Below are positions 1-5,795 of a stretch of 5,795 bases of DNA, one piece after another. The notes under the pieces are model-generated. The model made no database searches, was not told the origin of the DNA, and worked only from the letters and a program-made list of their open reading frames with translations. The DNA is from Candidatus Krumholzibacteriota bacterium (GTDB lineage Bacteria > Krumholzibacteriota > Krumholzibacteriia > Krumholzibacteriales > Krumholzibacteriaceae), in NCBI GenBank assembly GCA_030613345.1, contig JAUWMD010000173.1, positions 1 to 5,795 on the forward strand, in the 5' to 3' direction. A program made the translations under genes and the position numbers. Within the stretch, counting starts at the first letter, position 1. Each line of letters begins with the position of its first letter.

Positions 1-611
1 ATATGTGCGGGATGGCGGTCGAGAGTTTCAAGAAGGCGATCAGCCTGAACATGTATTACAGCGAACCGTATCTCAACCTGATCCGGGCCTACCTGACCAA
101 CACGATCATAAAGGAGGACTACGAACTTTCCAGGGGACTCGAGGAAAAGTTCTCGTCGAATATCGAGAAGGCCATGCAGCTCAATCCCAACCTGAGGGAC
201 GTGATCCTCGACGATGTGAAGGCCCATTTTGAGAGGGAGGAGTACGAGGAGGCTCTGAAACTCCTCGACGGGATCGAATCGGGAAGCGCCCGCAGCCTCG
301 TCGACGACATCATCCTCGAGCTCTACCTGATGCTCATCCAGAGCGGAGACGAGATTGAGGAGGGGGATATAGAGAAATACCTCGAGAAGGTTGGTGAGGT
401 TCTGGACAGGAATCCCACCTTCGCAGACGCCTGGAACTCGCTTGGTATTCTTTATACTGCAAAATGCAAGATATTCATGGACAAGGCGAGCGAGGCGTTC
501 AAAAAGGCTCTCGAGATAAATCAGGATTACGAAAAAGCGAGGAAGAACCTGAGGCTTACGGAGAACGACCGACAGGGAATTTTTATCCTTTTGAAGGCAT
601 TATTGGACTGA
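1..611 (+). CDS. TPR-repeat protein, 5'-partial
   Basis: This is the C-terminal part of a tetratricopeptide-repeat protein, a helical scaffold for protein-protein contacts. The reading frame is open to the left edge, and the first visible residues (AVESFKKAISLN) are already the second helix of a TPR, so the real start lies outside the window; the ATG at 3 is probably internal. Counting from that ATG, TPR-like helix pairs are seen at about residues 4-31, 50-62 (IEKAMQLNP), 73-91 (EREEYEEALKLLDGI) and 140-185. The last holds the best match, ADAWNSLGILY followed by KASEAFKKALEINQDYEKA. No signal peptide, membrane segment or catalytic domain is visible in this part. The next gene, a STAS protein, begins 48 bases after the stop on the same strand, and the terminator at 1486-1514 closes the run, so co-transcription is likely. 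The TPR family is confident; the partner and role are unknown. Confidence 0.85.
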   Translation, partial: MCGMAVESFKKAISLNMYYSEPYLNLIRAYLTNTIIKEDYELSRGLEEKFSSNIEKAMQLNPNLRDVILDDVKAHFEREEYEEALKLLDGIESGSARSLVDDIILELYLMLIQSGDEIEEGDIEKYLEKVGEVLDRNPTFADAWNSLGILYTAKCKIFMDKASEAFKKALEINQDYEKARKNLRLTENDRQGIFILLKALLD

Positions 612-659
612 AAGTTGCAGATTAAACACCTGAGGAAACCAGAACAGGACAGACAACGT

Positions 660-1028
660 ATGGACAAATTGCTTATTAATGAAGAAAAGGTCGAGGACGT
701 CATAGTCCTGAAGCTCCAGGGGCTGGTCGATTCCGGCACGTCCCAGCTGATGGAAGGGCGGCTCAACGATCTGGTATCTGACGGTAATGTCAAGATCGTC
801 GTGGACCTCGATCTTGTGGATTATATCAGTTCCGCCGGTTGGGGGATATTCGTCGGTGAGATCAAGGGCGTCAGGCAGAACAATGGCGATATCAAGCTCG
901 CCTCGATGCGTCCTGATGTACGGGAGGTATTCGACCTGCTCGAGTTCAATACCCTGCTTACGCCGTACGATTCCCGGGGGGATGCTCTGGCAGCGTTCGA
1001 GGCGGAAAAAAGAAGCGAACTTGCCTGA
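660..1028 (+). CDS. STAS-domain protein, anti-sigma factor antagonist type (first of tandem pair)
   Basis: This is a single-domain STAS protein of 122 residues, close to the usual 100-120 of SpoIIAA/RsbV-type anti-anti-sigma factors. Such proteins bind an anti-sigma or partner kinase when unphosphorylated and release it when a conserved serine is phosphorylated. The central motif DYISSAGWGIF (residues 54-64) matches the DSSGLG region of SpoIIAA; Ser58, the serine before Ala-Gly, aligns with the phosphorylated serine of that family. Further STAS features are the IVVDL strand before the motif, GDIKLASM after it, and the EVFDLLEF helix. I chose ATG 660 because the domain begins directly after it and AGGA at 646-649 lies 10 bases upstream. 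A TTG at 615 would add 15 residues that do not look like STAS. The next STAS gene starts 26 bases after the stop. No sigma factor or kinase is in view, so the regulated target is unknown. Confidence 0.9.
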   Translation: MDKLLINEEKVEDVIVLKLQGLVDSGTSQLMEGRLNDLVSDGNVKIVVDLDLVDYISSAGWGIFVGEIKGVRQNNGDIKLASMRPDVREVFDLLEFNTLLTPYDSRGDALAAFEAEKRSELA

Positions 1029-1054
1029 GCCTGGATGAAAAGGGAGCAAAAACG

Positions 1055-1456
1055 ATGAACGACATCAATATTTCCTTTAGGAAACCTGACGAGAACCCCG
1101 ATGTATCTGTCATATCAGTCAAGGGATATGTCGACACCACGACCTCAACCGAGCTTGAGGACAGCCTCAAGCGCCTGCTGAGCAAGGGACAGTACGACAT
1201 CGTCATCGATCTCGGCAACGTCAATTACATCAGCTCCGCCGGCTGGGGAATCTTCATCAGCGAGATCAAGGAAATAAGGGAGAACGGCGGGGACCTGAAG
1301 CTGGCCGCCATGATCGGGGACGTCTACGAGGTCTTCGAGCTCCTCGAGTTTCAGACGATTCTCGAGAGCTTCGACACTGTAGAGGAGGCCGTCGGCAGCT
1401 TCGGCGATGCTTCGCCCGACAGGAACGGAAACGAGGAAAGCGAGATCAAAGCCTGA
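1055..1456 (+). CDS. STAS-domain protein, anti-sigma factor antagonist type (second of tandem pair)
   Basis: This second single-domain STAS protein (133 residues) is a close paralogue of the preceding one. An ungapped hand alignment over about 103 positions gives roughly 53 identities. The motif NYISSAGWGIF (residues 58-68) is nearly the same, with Ser61 as the expected phosphorylation site. The downstream strand GDLKLAAM and the helix EVFELLEF are also shared. It differs in a longer N-terminus (MNDINISFRKPDENPD) and a hydrophilic, acidic C-terminal tail after residue 117. A good ribosome binding site, AGGGAG at 1041-1046, lies 8 bases before the ATG. The gene follows its paralogue by 26 bases and is followed 29 bases later by a strong terminator, so it is probably the last gene of the TPR-STAS-STAS transcript. 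A cytoplasmic partner-switching role is inferred from the family; the binding partner cannot be named. Confidence 0.9.
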   Translation: MNDINISFRKPDENPDVSVISVKGYVDTTTSTELEDSLKRLLSKGQYDIVIDLGNVNYISSAGWGIFISEIKEIRENGGDLKLAAMIGDVYEVFELLEFQTILESFDTVEEAVGSFGDASPDRNGNEESEIKA

Positions 1457-1485
1457 TCCCGGGCGAACCGACAGGAAAATGAAGG

Positions 1486-1514
1486 GCCTCCGCCAGAGGG
1501 CGGAGGCTTTTTTT
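1486..1514 (+). terminator. Rho-independent terminator of the TPR-STAS-STAS operon
   Basis: A perfect 9-bp stem, GCCTCCGCC at 1486-1494 with GGCGGAGGC at 1499-1507, closes on a 4-base AGAG loop. It is followed at once by seven T residues (1508-1514). A-G bases before the stem could pair weakly with the T tract and extend it. It lies 29 bases after the second STAS stop codon and separates that operon from the VWA gene, implying that the VWA gene has its own promoter in the short stretch 1515-1573 or depends on read-through. I see no clear -35/-10 pair there. Confidence 0.95.
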
Positions 1515-1564
1515 ATTATCCGGCAAAGGCCATACTCGGTTAGACTCACCCTGTAGCCGGACAT

Positions 1565-1569
1565 GGAGG
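1565..1569 (+). promoter_or_regulatory. Ribosome binding site supporting a TTG start
   Basis: GGAGG sits 4 bases before TTG 1574. The spacing is short, but it is the only strong Shine-Dalgarno match near the start of the VWA gene frame. The ATG at 1563, which overlaps this site, is in a different frame. The next in-frame ATG (residue 22 of the long form) lies inside the first membrane segment and would destroy it. Confidence 0.6.
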
Positions 1570-1573
1570 TATT

Positions 1574-3727
1574 TTGGAGTCATCTAGCTGGACGACCGTC
1601 ATAGATCCCGATCCGTGGAGGATCGCGGCCGGTATTATGCTCGTGCTGTATGCGTGCTGGGCTTACAGGCGGACCCTGCCGCCCCTGTCCCTGTCCAGGC
1701 GGGCGGCACTTGCCACCCTGAGGATCGCCGGGTTTATTTTGCTCACCGTCTTCGCGCTGGATCCTTCAATTGTAGCAAGGAGTGAGTTGTCCAGATCGCC
1801 GGTCGTACCGATCCTCGTCGACGTTTCAGGAAGCATGAGCATCAAAGACGGAGGGACTGACCCGCGGATAGATGCTGCCATACGGGCGACAGGCACGATA
1901 GCCGGATCCCTCGGTGAGGCGAGGGTCGACATCCTGCCCTTCGCAGCCGGGCTCTTCGGCGCGGTTGTATCTACAGGCAGCGTCCCTCCGGCGGACGGAG
2001 AGGGGACAGATATCTACGGGGCGATCGCAGGGGTTGAGAGAAGATACGCCGGCGAAAATCTCGCCGCGGTCGTGCTTGTCTCCGACGGCCGCATCACGAG
2101 AGGAATGTCGGGAAAGTACGTTCCCGGCCGGGTACCGGTCTTCGCGGTCGCGGTCGGAGACACTGTCGACGGGGCCGATCTGGCGGTCGATAGGGTGGAG
2201 TACGAGAGGACCGTTTATACCGGGACAAGGGAGAGCATCAGGGCAGTTATCAGATATTCCCTGGTCGGCGGGCAGGTGGCGGTAGTCGAGCTGGCCGAGG
2301 GTGGAAGGGTCCTCGACAGGTTCAGGACAGACATTCTAAGCGGCAGCGGCCTCGTCGAGGCAGATCTGAGATACGTTCCTTCCGAAGAAGGTATCCACTC
2401 CATGGAGGTCCGTGTGGTGGTCCTGGAGGGAGAGGTGATGGAAGGGAACAACAGGGAGGCGTTCAGGATAAATGCCCTCAAGGACCGTGTCGAGATCCTG
2501 TTCTTCGACGGCAGCCCGGACTGGAACATGACATTCATGCGCAGGTTGTGCGAAGGGTCAAAAAGGCTGCACATCGATACCGCGCTCCCTGCTCCTGGAG
2601 GGGGATACAGGGTGCCCGGCGGGGGAAGATGGGAGTTTCCCGGAGACGTGGACGGGCTCTCGAGGTATGACCTCGTCATAACGGGTGGTGGGGGGACGTT
2701 TCCATCCGCAAGGGAGGCGGAGACACTGACCAGATACGTCGCCGCGGGCGGAGCGGTTCTTTTTATCGCATCGGAGAAATCCACCGTGCTCTCTCCCCGC
2801 GCCCTGGTATTGCTCAGGCGGGTGCTGCCGGTAACAGCGGCCGGTGATCCGCGTATCGCTGCCGGTGATTTCCTTGTGATTCCGGGTCCGGCCGTGAACG
2901 CGCCCTGGCTGCCCGACATGAGCGGCAGCGGAAACGGGACGCTCCCTCCCCTGTCGGGAGTGGTCGAGGGGCTGTCTCCGACCGCGGGGGCACAGGTACT
3001 CCTCGTCCTGACCGGCAACGGGCAGGAGATGCCGTTTCTCGTCGTCGAGCAGAAGGAGAAGGGAATATCGGCGGTCCTTCTGGGCTTCCCGGTCTGGAGA
3101 TGGAGGCTCGCCGGCGAAGAAGGAGCCGATGCATACGATGGTCTCCTCGGAGGACTGGTTCAGTACCTGGCCGAGGGACGCAAGGCGCCGACTCTCGATG
3201 TCCAGACCGACAGGACAGCGTACAGGACAGGCGAGATGCCGAGAATCACAGTCTTTCCCTCCACCGGGCGCGCCGGCGAGGGTATCCGCGGCGAGATCGT
3301 CGCTGCGGGAAGCGACGGCGTTCCCGTCGAGACCTTTATACCGGTGCCCGATCCGGCCAGGCCCGGGGTCTACGTGGCCGTTCTCGGGAACCTCCCCCCG
3401 GGAGATTATACGGTCAGGGTAAAGGCAGGACCGGGTGACGGGAGTACGGCGGAGGGCAGTACGACATTCGCTGTCGAACCTCTCTCAGTGGAGATGTTGC
3501 GCACATCGGGTGACGCCGGGTTGCTCGGAAGGATCGCAGCGGCATCGGGCGGCAAGGTCGTCCGGCCGGATGATGCGGCAGAGCTCGCCGGCATGATCGA
3601 TCTCGAAACGGATACCGTAGTATCGACATCGGTACGGAAGATACGCGGCAAGGCCTGGTTCTTCGCTGTTATTGTTCTCGTATTCGCGGCTGAATGGCTG
3701 CTCCGCAAGATCCTCGGCCTCGTGTAG
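1574..3727 (+). CDS. Membrane-anchored VWA-domain protein with glutamine-amidotransferase-like region
   Basis: This 717-residue protein belongs to the large VWA membrane proteins often found beside MoxR/DUF58/BatA-type genes; none of those is in view here. Two N-terminal membrane segments (about 15-32 and 48-64) precede a VWA domain with a complete MIDAS metal site: D83-x-S85-x-S87, T145, and D171 in VLVSDGR. Residues about 205-300 look like an Ig/CARDB-type strand region ending in the typical EGNN. Residues about 305-535 resemble the class-I glutamine amidotransferase fold seen in these proteins (FFDGSPDWN, YDLVITGGGG, YVAAGGAVLFIAS, then FPVWRWRL) but lack an obvious catalytic cysteine, so binding rather than catalysis is likely. 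Residues 540-636 carry a macroglobulin/Ig-like motif (TDRTAYRTGEMPRITV). A final membrane helix (about 693-712) ends in a short basic tail. Most of the protein is therefore predicted outside the cytoplasmic membrane. It follows a terminator and faces a convergent gene, so it is probably monocistronic. Its role in the cell is not known. Confidence 0.88.
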   Translation: MESSSWTTVIDPDPWRIAAGIMLVLYACWAYRRTLPPLSLSRRAALATLRIAGFILLTVFALDPSIVARSELSRSPVVPILVDVSGSMSIKDGGTDPRIDAAIRATGTIAGSLGEARVDILPFAAGLFGAVVSTGSVPPADGEGTDIYGAIAGVERRYAGENLAAVVLVSDGRITRGMSGKYVPGRVPVFAVAVGDTVDGADLAVDRVEYERTVYTGTRESIRAVIRYSLVGGQVAVVELAEGGRVLDRFRTDILSGSGLVEADLRYVPSEEGIHSMEVRVVVLEGEVMEGNNREAFRINALKDRVEILFFDGSPDWNMTFMRRLCEGSKRLHIDTALPAPGGGYRVPGGGRWEFPGDVDGLSRYDLVITGGGGTFPSAREAETLTRYVAAGGAVLFIASEKSTVLSPRALVLLRRVLPVTAAGDPRIAAGDFLVIPGPAVNAPWLPDMSGSGNGTLPPLSGVVEGLSPTAGAQVLLVLTGNGQEMPFLVVEQKEKGISAVLLGFPVWRWRLAGEEGADAYDGLLGGLVQYLAEGRKAPTLDVQTDRTAYRTGEMPRITVFPSTGRAGEGIRGEIVAAGSDGVPVETFIPVPDPARPGVYVAVLGNLPPGDYTVRVKAGPGDGSTAEGSTTFAVEPLSVEMLRTSGDAGLLGRIAAASGGKVVRPDDAAELAGMIDLETDTVVSTSVRKIRGKAWFFAVIVLVFAAEWLLRKILGLV

Positions 3728-3751
3728 GATCCCCTTCATATAACAGAACGT

Positions 3752-5152
3752 CTACCTTTGCACGGCCTGAGTAGAAGTCCTGGCTGCCTTGGGAGGAGCT
3801 GTTCGACAAACGATCGATAATGTCCAGATGAAAAGAAAAAGGACCGGGATAGCCTTGCTTCCGAAATATACTATCCTGACGAACGCCGGCCATCGGTCAA
3901 TACTGGTCGCAGGATCTATCCCCAGGGACGGCAGCAGCCCGAAGAGAGTCGGCATGCCGATCAATATTCCCATCATGTAGACGACTGGAGTTCCCCTGCA
4001 CAGCACAATTGCCGTTATTGCCGGCAGCATCATCAGGTAATGATATTCCCATATAGTCTTGAATATCAGAAAAAAGACTGAGGTCCAGATCATCAGGTCA
4101 AAAGAATGTCTGTCGGGGAAATTGCGCAGTTTAAAAGAAACACGTACTGCCATGATCAGAATCAGAATAGTACAAGCGACCAGGATTATTCTTTCCGGGC
4201 TATTGAATGATCCGATAACTCCCAGCGGTCTTTCCGCGGGAACAGGGATCACGGTCCTGCAAAGAACTTTGACAAAAGCCTGGAACCCGAAATCCCCTTT
4301 ATACACAGTAGTAAAAGGACTGAGATTCAACCTCGCAAAATCGCGAAAAGTATCAGGATGCAGGAAATAATATGGGGCGCTCAGGAGGGTCACAGCGAAG
4401 AAAGAGACAATGATCCGCCTGTAATTCCTGTCCCGGAAATAGGGGACGACCATCATTATCGGAAATGTTTTCAAGAGAATACTGGCGGACCAGACGGCTG
4501 AAGCGATGCCGGGATTATATCGGGCCATCTTGCCGGTAAAAGACATCCAGGATCTTTTCGAAGATCCATTACGTGGCTCAGGGCCTGTTTGCCTGTCATC
4601 TGTTACACTGACATCATGCTTCCACAGCATCAAAATGAGGATTGCCATGGATAACGAGAATTGCCCCATATATTGTTCGATATAGAGCGGGAAATAACCA
4701 AGCCACAAAGCTGCCACAAATACTCTTCTATGTGCGGACCATTTATCCCACTTTAAAATCCACAAGACCGTAATCAATAAAAGCAGTTCGTTTAAAACGA
4801 CCCATAACCAGTAAGCGGGCCATGGTGCAAGCAATCGTGATACTAATGCGCTTAATACTGCAACGGGCGGCAAATACCTGTAATAGTAGAAATAAGGTAC
4901 GACACGATGCTCGAGGTTCTCCGGCAGATCCTGGCAATAGATACTATGATCATTAACAAGATTCACGCCACCCTGGTAAATGCCGAAAAAATCCGCCGCT
5001 CGTCCCTTTCCCAGTGCGGCTTCAGGAAATAGCGATTCGGACGTATCCGTCAGAAAAGTGACTATAAAAAGAATATGGATGACCAGTGCGGCGGCAAACA
5101 TACTTCCGGCCAATAGTCTGGTTTTTTCTATCGTAGGCCGAAACGTCATCAT
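3752..5152 (-). CDS. Polytopic GT87/DUF2029-type (GT-C) glycosyltransferase
   Basis: This 466-residue integral membrane protein has about ten hydrophobic segments. Members of GT87 (DUF2029, including mycobacterial PimE) transfer a sugar, usually mannose from a polyprenyl-phosphate carrier, to a lipid-linked acceptor on the outer face of the membrane. Matching features are an acidic residue after the first helix (Asp54 in AADFFGIYQGG, candidate catalytic base), YRYLPP (91-96), YMGQFSLSMAILIL (161-174), LLKTFPIMMVVPYF (226-239) and WEYHYLMMLP (368-377). A hydrophilic loop at about 179-210 is probably cytoplasmic. ATG codons at 5152 and 5149 are both possible starts, and neither has a strong Shine-Dalgarno site. 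The gene converges on the VWA gene with 24 bases between stop codons and no visible terminator. It is much less G+C-rich than its flanks (sample 60-base lines 38% and 32%, against 62% in the VWA gene), suggesting horizontal acquisition. The family is fairly sure; sugar and acceptor are unknown. Confidence 0.82.
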   Translation of the reverse strand: MMTFRPTIEKTRLLAGSMFAAALVIHILFIVTFLTDTSESLFPEAALGKGRAADFFGIYQGGVNLVNDHSIYCQDLPENLEHRVVPYFYYYRYLPPVAVLSALVSRLLAPWPAYWLWVVLNELLLLITVLWILKWDKWSAHRRVFVAALWLGYFPLYIEQYMGQFSLSMAILILMLWKHDVSVTDDRQTGPEPRNGSSKRSWMSFTGKMARYNPGIASAVWSASILLKTFPIMMVVPYFRDRNYRRIIVSFFAVTLLSAPYYFLHPDTFRDFARLNLSPFTTVYKGDFGFQAFVKVLCRTVIPVPAERPLGVIGSFNSPERIILVACTILILIMAVRVSFKLRNFPDRHSFDLMIWTSVFFLIFKTIWEYHYLMMLPAITAIVLCRGTPVVYMMGILIGMPTLFGLLPSLGIDPATSIDRWPAFVRIVYFGSKAIPVLFLFIWTLSIVCRTAPPKAARTSTQAVQR

Positions 5153-5187
5153 GTTCTCATTCAGAATAGGATATTGTTTTCGAGGGG

Positions 5188-5216
5188 AATGTATCAGAAA
5201 TAATTCGCGGGTTCAA
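5188..5216 (-). promoter_or_regulatory. Candidate sigma70-type promoter for the glycosyltransferase
   Basis: On the minus strand, TTGAAC (5216-5211) and TACATT (5193-5188) are separated by exactly 17 bases. The -10 is preceded by TG plus one base, as in extended -10 promoters. Each hexamer matches consensus at 4 of 6 positions. Transcription would begin near 5181, leaving a leader of about 28 bases with no strong ribosome binding site. The call rests on pattern only, and sigma factor preferences in this organism are unknown. Confidence 0.4.
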
Positions 5217-5264
5217 GTTCCTACAGTGATGTTATACAGGGCGGAAAGGAGCCTGGCAGACTGA

Positions 5265-5291
5265 TTTTTCCGGTCCCTGGAAAAACAGGGA
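5265..5291. repeat. Two overlapping, mutually exclusive inverted repeats
   Basis: TTTTTCC (5265-5271) is the exact reverse complement of GGAAAAA (5279-5285), and TCCCTG (5274-5279) is the exact reverse complement of CAGGGA (5286-5291). The two stems share bases, so only one can form at a time. Neither is followed by a T tract on either strand, so this is not an intrinsic terminator. It lies just upstream of the TATAAT at 5304 and covers the place where a -35 or an operator would sit, so a protein-binding site is possible. No regulator is known. Confidence 0.4.
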
Positions 5292-5303
5292 AACTCCCAC
5301 TCA

Positions 5304-5309
5304 TATAAT
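5304..5309 (+). promoter_or_regulatory. Candidate -10 element (TATAAT) for the lamin-tail gene
   Basis: A perfect TATAAT occurs 58 bases before the chosen start codon of the lamin-tail gene, in the only place where that gene could have its own promoter. No good -35 lies 16-18 bases upstream; that stretch is A-rich and part of an inverted repeat, so an activator or another sigma factor might be needed. Transcription would start near 5316. Confidence 0.4.
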
Positions 5310-5337
5310 GCTTGATATTCGGTGCGCCCGGGGGTAA

Positions 5338-5353
5338 GCTTCCGTCCGGAAGC
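5338..5353 (+). promoter_or_regulatory. Leader hairpin just upstream of the ribosome binding site
   Basis: GCTTCC (5338-5343) and GGAAGC (5348-5353) form a perfect 6-bp stem with a GTCC loop. It ends one base before the Shine-Dalgarno run GGGGAGG. If transcription starts near 5316, the hairpin lies in the 5' leader and could modulate access to the ribosome binding site. It is short, so it may also be chance. Confidence 0.35.
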
Positions 5354-5354
5354 C

Positions 5355-5361
5355 GGGGAGG
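5355..5361 (+). promoter_or_regulatory. Ribosome binding site of the lamin-tail gene
   Basis: GGGGAGG is a strong Shine-Dalgarno match. It stands 6 bases before ATG 5368 and only 3 bases before ATG 5365, which favours 5368 as the start. It also supports this frame over the overlapping open frame that begins upstream at 5322. Confidence 0.75.
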
Positions 5362-5367
5362 TGGATG

Positions 5368-5795
5368 ATGAAGACGTGGAGCTTCCTTCTTCCGGCCGTT
5401 CCTTCGACAGTCCTGCTTATATATCTTGCGAGCGCCGCATCCGGTTTCGTCTCTTCGCCGGTCGTGGTAAACGAGGTCTATTACGACCATCCGGGCATCG
5501 ACGCGGGATTCGAATTCATCGAGCTCTATTGCACGGGAGAGATGCGCGTATCTCTGGAAGGATGGTCGATCGCGATGATCGACGGCAGGACGGGAGGGAT
5601 GCGCGAGCTATGGCGGGCCGGACCGGGGGCGATCATCGAGAGCGGTGGTCTCGTCCTGATCGGGGGCGACAGCTGCGCCGTATCGCCGGCCAACCTCCTG
5701 ATCGGCTCTATCGAGAACGGGCCGGACGCGGTGGTCCTTCTCTGCAGCGGTGAGGCGCTCGACCTGGTCTCGTACGGAGGCGACGGTCCGGGCTG
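5368..5795 (+). CDS. Secreted lamin-tail-domain (LTD) protein, 3'-partial
   Basis: The gene runs off the right edge; 142 codons are visible and no stop is reached. Residues 1-25 look like a signal peptide: MKTWSF, a hydrophobic core (LLPAVPSTVLLIYL) and small residues ASAAS before a likely cleavage site. Directly after it comes a lamin tail domain, an Ig-like fold that in bacteria occurs in exported proteins, often joined to nucleases, adhesion domains or a C-terminal sorting signal. Visible LTD elements are VVVNEVYYD (32-40), FEFIELYCTG (48-57), VSLEGWSI (61-68), IIESGGLVLIGGD (89-101) and DAVVLLCSGEALDLVSYGG (120-138). The usual Asn of the ELYN motif is Cys55 here; Cys103 and Cys126 are also present, so a disulfide is possible in the exported protein. 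A strong ribosome binding site and a TATAAT lie upstream. The gene is divergent from the glycosyltransferase. What follows the LTD, and thus the function, cannot be seen. Confidence 0.82.
   Translation, partial: MKTWSFLLPAVPSTVLLIYLASAASGFVSSPVVVNEVYYDHPGIDAGFEFIELYCTGEMRVSLEGWSIAMIDGRTGGMRELWRAGPGAIIESGGLVLIGGDSCAVSPANLLIGSIENGPDAVVLLCSGEALDLVSYGGDGPG

Noticed and set aside
2215..3018. A 267-codon minus-strand open frame inside the VWA gene
   Set aside because: It is antisense to a well-supported gene, low in complexity (serine, proline and threonine), and has no domain features; it is a codon-bias shadow.
3728..3775. Possible bidirectional terminator between the convergent genes (TCTAC at 3751-3755 with GTAGA at 3771-3775)
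   Set aside because: The stem is only 5 bp with a 15-base loop and no T tract on either strand.
4059..4370. A 103-codon plus-strand open frame opposite the glycosyltransferase
   Set aside because: It is antisense to a gene with clear GT87 motifs, and no ribosome binding site or known domain supports it.
5206..5225. GGGTTCAAGTTCC resembles the T-arm of a tRNA
   Set aside because: The flanking bases do not pair to make a 5-bp T stem, and no acceptor, D or anticodon arms are found nearby. The stretch is better explained as part of a candidate -35 on the minus strand.
5322..5753. A 143-codon plus-strand open frame with arginine- and glycine-rich translation
   Set aside because: It overlaps the lamin-tail gene in another frame, has no recognisable domain, is typical of shadow frames in G+C-rich DNA, and lacks the ribosome binding site and signal peptide seen for the 5368 frame.
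1..5795. CRISPR array, insertion sequence, or toxin-antitoxin/defence system
   Set aside because: No regularly spaced repeats, transposase motifs, long terminal inverted repeats or small toxin-antitoxin gene pairs were seen. The only repeated coding unit is the STAS pair.

Overview
The window is a stretch of bacterial chromosome, about 60% G+C in most genes, with dense coding, Shine-Dalgarno sites, one clear intrinsic terminator and frequent AGG arginine codons. Linked TPR and STAS genes, a large von Willebrand A (VWA) membrane protein and a secreted lamin-tail-domain protein together resemble a free-living bacterium of the FCB or candidate-phylum type. That placement is a weak inference, because no marker gene is present.

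Layout. (1) 1-1514, plus strand: the 3' part of a TPR-repeat protein, then two tandem single-domain STAS proteins of the anti-sigma-factor-antagonist type, closed by a strong rho-independent terminator. (2) 1574-3727, plus strand: a 717-residue membrane-anchored protein with a complete VWA metal site, a region resembling class-I glutamine amidotransferases, an Ig/macroglobulin-like region and a C-terminal membrane anchor. It apparently starts at TTG. (3) 3752-5152, minus strand and convergent with the previous gene: a polytopic GT87/DUF2029-type (GT-C) glycosyltransferase whose base composition is clearly lower in G+C than its neighbours. (4) 5153-5367: a divergent intergenic region with candidate promoters in both directions, overlapping inverted repeats, and a small hairpin just before a strong ribosome binding site. 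(5) 5368 to the right edge, plus strand: the start of an exported lamin-tail-domain protein, cut off by the window. Its true frame has no stop codon inside the window.

How the parts relate. The STAS pair looks like the antagonist half of a partner-switching (phosphorylation-controlled) circuit, with the TPR protein as a possible adaptor; the expected kinase and phosphatase are not in view. The VWA protein, the glycosyltransferase and the lamin-tail protein are all envelope or export functions, but opposite orientations and the terminator argue against one operon. I see no convincing previously undescribed system. The most notable items are the paralogous STAS pair, the compositionally foreign glycosyltransferase, and the partial lamin-tail gene with its structured upstream region.
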